Of a stretch of DNA of 64,000 nucleotides, positions 61,329 to 64,000 are shown piece by piece (positions within the stretch are counted from its first letter, which is position 1; every line of letters starts with the position of its first letter). The stretch spans positions 15,382,238 through 15,446,237 of the forward strand of contig NC_072469.1 of assembly GCF_027596085.1 (NCBI RefSeq). The letters run 5' to 3'. Both the position numbers and the translations under genes were made by a program. The stretch comes from Anoplopoma fimbria. Lineage: Eukaryota; Chordata; Actinopteri; Perciformes; Anoplopomatidae. The notes below the pieces were generated by a model. It did not search any database and was not told the origin of the DNA. It was given only the letters and a program-made list of their open reading frames with translations.

Positions 61329-62693
61329 ACCTGTTTCAATTCAGGTCTTCTTTTTATTAGTAAGACTCACTACATGCAAGGTATTCTTTTTCATCTTAAA
61401 CACAGTTAGCACTAATGTGCCGATTAATAATCTGCACATGAAGAAATTACATAGCTTTTTATATATCTATATCTATAAAGCAAGGAATCTCCCTGTCTGT
61501 ATGTCTGTCTGTGAGTAAGTGGGTATGCCCTTCACTTATCTCAACAGCAATTCATCTGCATTCTAATTATACAGTCTACTGCTGCGTTCAAATCGCACAC
61601 TTTTTCTATTTACTTTTAGAACATACTGCAGCTGCCTTTATGAAGTATGTACTACATAATATGTCAAATGCAGTATGACAAAAATACCAGGATGTTCTGC
61701 TACAAGCAGTTGCATTCTGCAGTATGCAAGCCAGCATGCTTCTGGCTAGTCTGACCCACAATCCTTTGTGCAGGAGATATATGAGGGAGAGGGTCAAAGT
61801 TCAAGGTGCCATGTTATGAGGAATGTCCAAATTGAAAGCATACTGTGTGGCACAGCAGGCCTGACCTACATTCAATGCACTCCCTTCTGACTGGTTGGTT
61901 TGGCCCCACAAAACATGGAGAGCATATATTAGGCCCATTTGAGTTGAGCTAGGCCTGTGCAGAATCAATCACCGACGATTGCCACACAATGTACGCCAGT
62001 TAGATAGCCAAGTTGATCCCAACTGGCTTTGACGTCATGCTCATGTGGGGGTCGATAACCTCACGAGAATGACGCGGCCCCAGATTTTAGAGCACAGAAG
62101 CCGCAGTTGCTCTCCATCGACTGCAAGACCTAGGGCATGATGGGAAACCCCTGGCTGTCGCCTGAACAAAGAGCTTATTGGTTCGAAGAACTCATTTCAA
62201 AGTATAGAAAATCCTAATTTTGTGTAATTGTTCAATCTAATGCTAGATTTGGGCTATTAGTCACATGTCGTGAAATTAAGGTTTAATCTGTTAATAAACA
62301 CATCTGGTGGGCTTGATAATATTTAATAATAAATGATACTTATACAGCAGGGCACGTGATTTAGTGCAACATACCTGCCCGTACATGTAATCTCATATGC
62401 ACTTATACTCCACATCGACACACTACTTACAGTTTGACTGTGTAGGTAGACACGCTAATGTTTACATTTGGTGCGTTGCAAGAAAACGCCAACACGCCTA
62501 AACGCCTAGCCCAGAATTAAAAAGAAAAGAAAAGAAAGCTCTGTGTTTTCACCAATATTTCACCAGGGGACATTTGATTTTTGTCATTTTTGATATTTTG
62601 GCTGTCATGCTTTAAGATATTTCTGCTGAACAGCTTTTCTTTTAGTTGCTGTTTAGAAGCTGTTCACTATTGTGTTAATATTAAATAACCATA
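60061..62693. other. pfkp upstream region, no gene seen; old repeats
   Basis: Mostly AT-rich. 61.44-61.51 kb (GCAAGGAATCTCCCTGTCTG) and 61.57-62.15 kb (GCGTTCAAATCGCACACT, then CAGTATGC-like motifs and TCTGACCCACAATCC) look like decayed fish DNA-transposon relatives. No open frame resembles a protein. Confidence 0.4.
61279..61328 (+). repeat. (ATC)n trinucleotide repeat
   Basis: About 50 nt of perfect ATC units upstream of pfkp. Confidence 0.95.
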
Positions 62694-62695
62694 TA

Positions 62696-64000
62696 CAGCG
62701 GGTAAAATAAGTATTGAACACGTCACCATTTTTCTCAGTAAATATATTTCTAAAGGTGCTATTGACATGACATTTTCACCAGATGTCGGTAACAACCCAA
62801 GTAATCCATACATACAAAGAAAACCAAATAAATAAATTCTGAAATTAAGTTATGTGTAATAAAATCGAATGACACAGGGAAAAAGTATTGAACACATGAA
62901 GAAAGGGAGGTGCAAAAAGGCATGGAAAGCCAAGACACCAGCTGAAATCTATCAGTAATTAGAAAGCAATCATGGCCATTGTCAGTGCAAATTAATATCA
63001 GCTGGTTCAGTCCCAACTGATGGCCTATAAAAAGGTGTCTCATTACCAAGGTGTCACACAAGAACCATCTCATGATGGGTAAAAGCAAAGAGCTCTCTCA
63101 AGACCTTCGCAACCTTATTGTTGCAAAACATACTGATGGCGTTGGTGACGGAAGGATTTCTAAACTTCTGAATGTTCCAGTGAGCACTGTTGGGGCCATA
63201 ATCCGGAAGTGGAAAGAACATAATTTCACCATAAACTGGCCACGACCAGGTGCTCCTCGCAAGATTTCTAACAGAGTGAAAAGAATTATCAGAAGAGTTG
63301 TCCAAGAGCCAAGGACCACTAGTGGAGAGCTTCAGAAAGACCTGGAATTAGCAGGTACAATTGTTTCAAAGAAAACAATAAGTAATGCACTCAACCGCCG
63401 TGGCCTGTATGCACACTCACCACGCAAGACTCCATCGCTGAAGAAAAAGCATGTTGAAGCTCGTTTAAAGTTTACTGCACAACATTTATACAAGCCTGTG
63501 AAATACTGGGAAATATAGTCTGGTCATATGAGACCAAAATTGAACTCTTTGGATGCCATAATACACACCATGTTTGGAGGTCAAATGGCACTGCACATCA
63601 CCCTAAAAACACCATACCAACAGTGAAGTTTGGAGGTGGGAACATCATGGTGTGGGGCTGTTTTTCAGCATACGGCACTGGCAAACTTCATATAATTGAA
63701 GGAAGGATGAATGGAAAAATGTACCGAGACATTCTTGATAAAAATCTGCTGCCATCTACCAGGATGAAGATGAAACGAGGGTGGACATTTCAGCAAGACA
63801 ATGATCCCAAACACACAGCCAAGGAAACTCTCAATTGGTTTCAGAAAAAGAAAATAAAGCTGCTAGAATGGCCCAGCCAATCACCTGACTTGAATCCAAT
63901 AGAAAATCTATTGAAAGAACTAAAGATCAGAGTTCATAGAAGAGGCCCACGGAACCTTCAAGATTTGAAGACTGTTTGTGTGGAAGAATGGGCCAAAATC
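62696..64000 (+). mobile_element. Tc1-like transposon copy 2, cut by the window edge
   Basis: Same family and orientation as copy 1. It begins CAGCGGGTAAAATAAG after a TA (62694-62695). The left inverted repeat runs to about 62880 with the same two direct-repeat boxes. The central transposase segment missing from copy 1 is present here. The right end lies beyond 64000. Confidence 0.92.
63075..64000 (+). pseudogene. frameshifted Tc1-like transposase, copy 2 (partial)
   Basis: Open from MGKSKELSQDL to about 63510, then a one-base loss compared with copy 1 (TGGGAAATATAG against TGGGAGAACATAG) gives a stop in the old frame. Past the shift, coding similarity resumes: WSYETK, then the glycine-rich [19 protein letters not shown], then [13 protein letters not shown] and SPDLNPIEN. 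The first catalytic Asp is Tyr here too (TAT at 63527-63529). Confidence 0.9.

Overview
The window looks like teleost fish DNA, probably percomorph. The evidence is one vertebrate-type gene with 22 coding-exon positions, very many (CA/TG)n microsatellites, Tc1-like transposons, L2-type LINE tails ending in the usual fish 3' motif, and several dispersed repeats I know from ray-finned fish. It is not bacterial: every convincing coding block is a short exon bounded by GT/AG splice sites, and most long open frames are repeat-encoded or antisense shadows.

Layout: 1-41.4 kb is a gene-poor region with no exon I can support. It holds a decayed Tc1-like element (4371-5797), several dispersed fish repeats (about 2145, 13195-13835, 23750-23935, 25190-25500, 33650-33900, 35570-35870), a 42-bp minisatellite (about 35920-36515), a LINE remnant (40060-40380) and microsatellites. 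Long repeat-poor tracts rich in TAATTA-like motifs look like candidate cis-regulatory sequence, but I cannot test conservation. From 59737 down to 41453 on the minus strand lies a complete 6-phosphofructokinase gene, best matched to the platelet type (pfkp), encoding about 788 residues. A GC-box/CCAAT promoter region sits near 60 kb and a candidate poly(A) signal at 40654-40659. 60.1-62.7 kb holds old repeats, and from 62696 a second, same-orientation copy of the Tc1-like element runs off the window.

The main discovery is inside pfkp. Two exon positions are each present as two tandem, intact, equal-length, same-phase copies: exon 8 (8a 53161-53256 and 8b 52658-52753, 96 bp each) and exon 16 (16a 46479-46631 and 16b 45287-45439, 153 bp each). 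Within each pair the protein core is conserved while synonymous sites are heavily diverged, so both copies have been under selection for a long time. This predicts two mutually exclusive exon pairs and up to four isozymes from one gene. One copy of each pair resembles mammalian PFKP; the other resembles PFKL/PFKM (exon 8a) or PFKL (exon 16b). Exon 8 covers a substrate-site strand of the catalytic half. Exon 16 covers the SNN region of the C-terminal half, which in animal PFKs lies in the fructose-2,6-bisphosphate effector site. Several TG tracts sit at or near acceptor sites in the same gene and may affect splicing.
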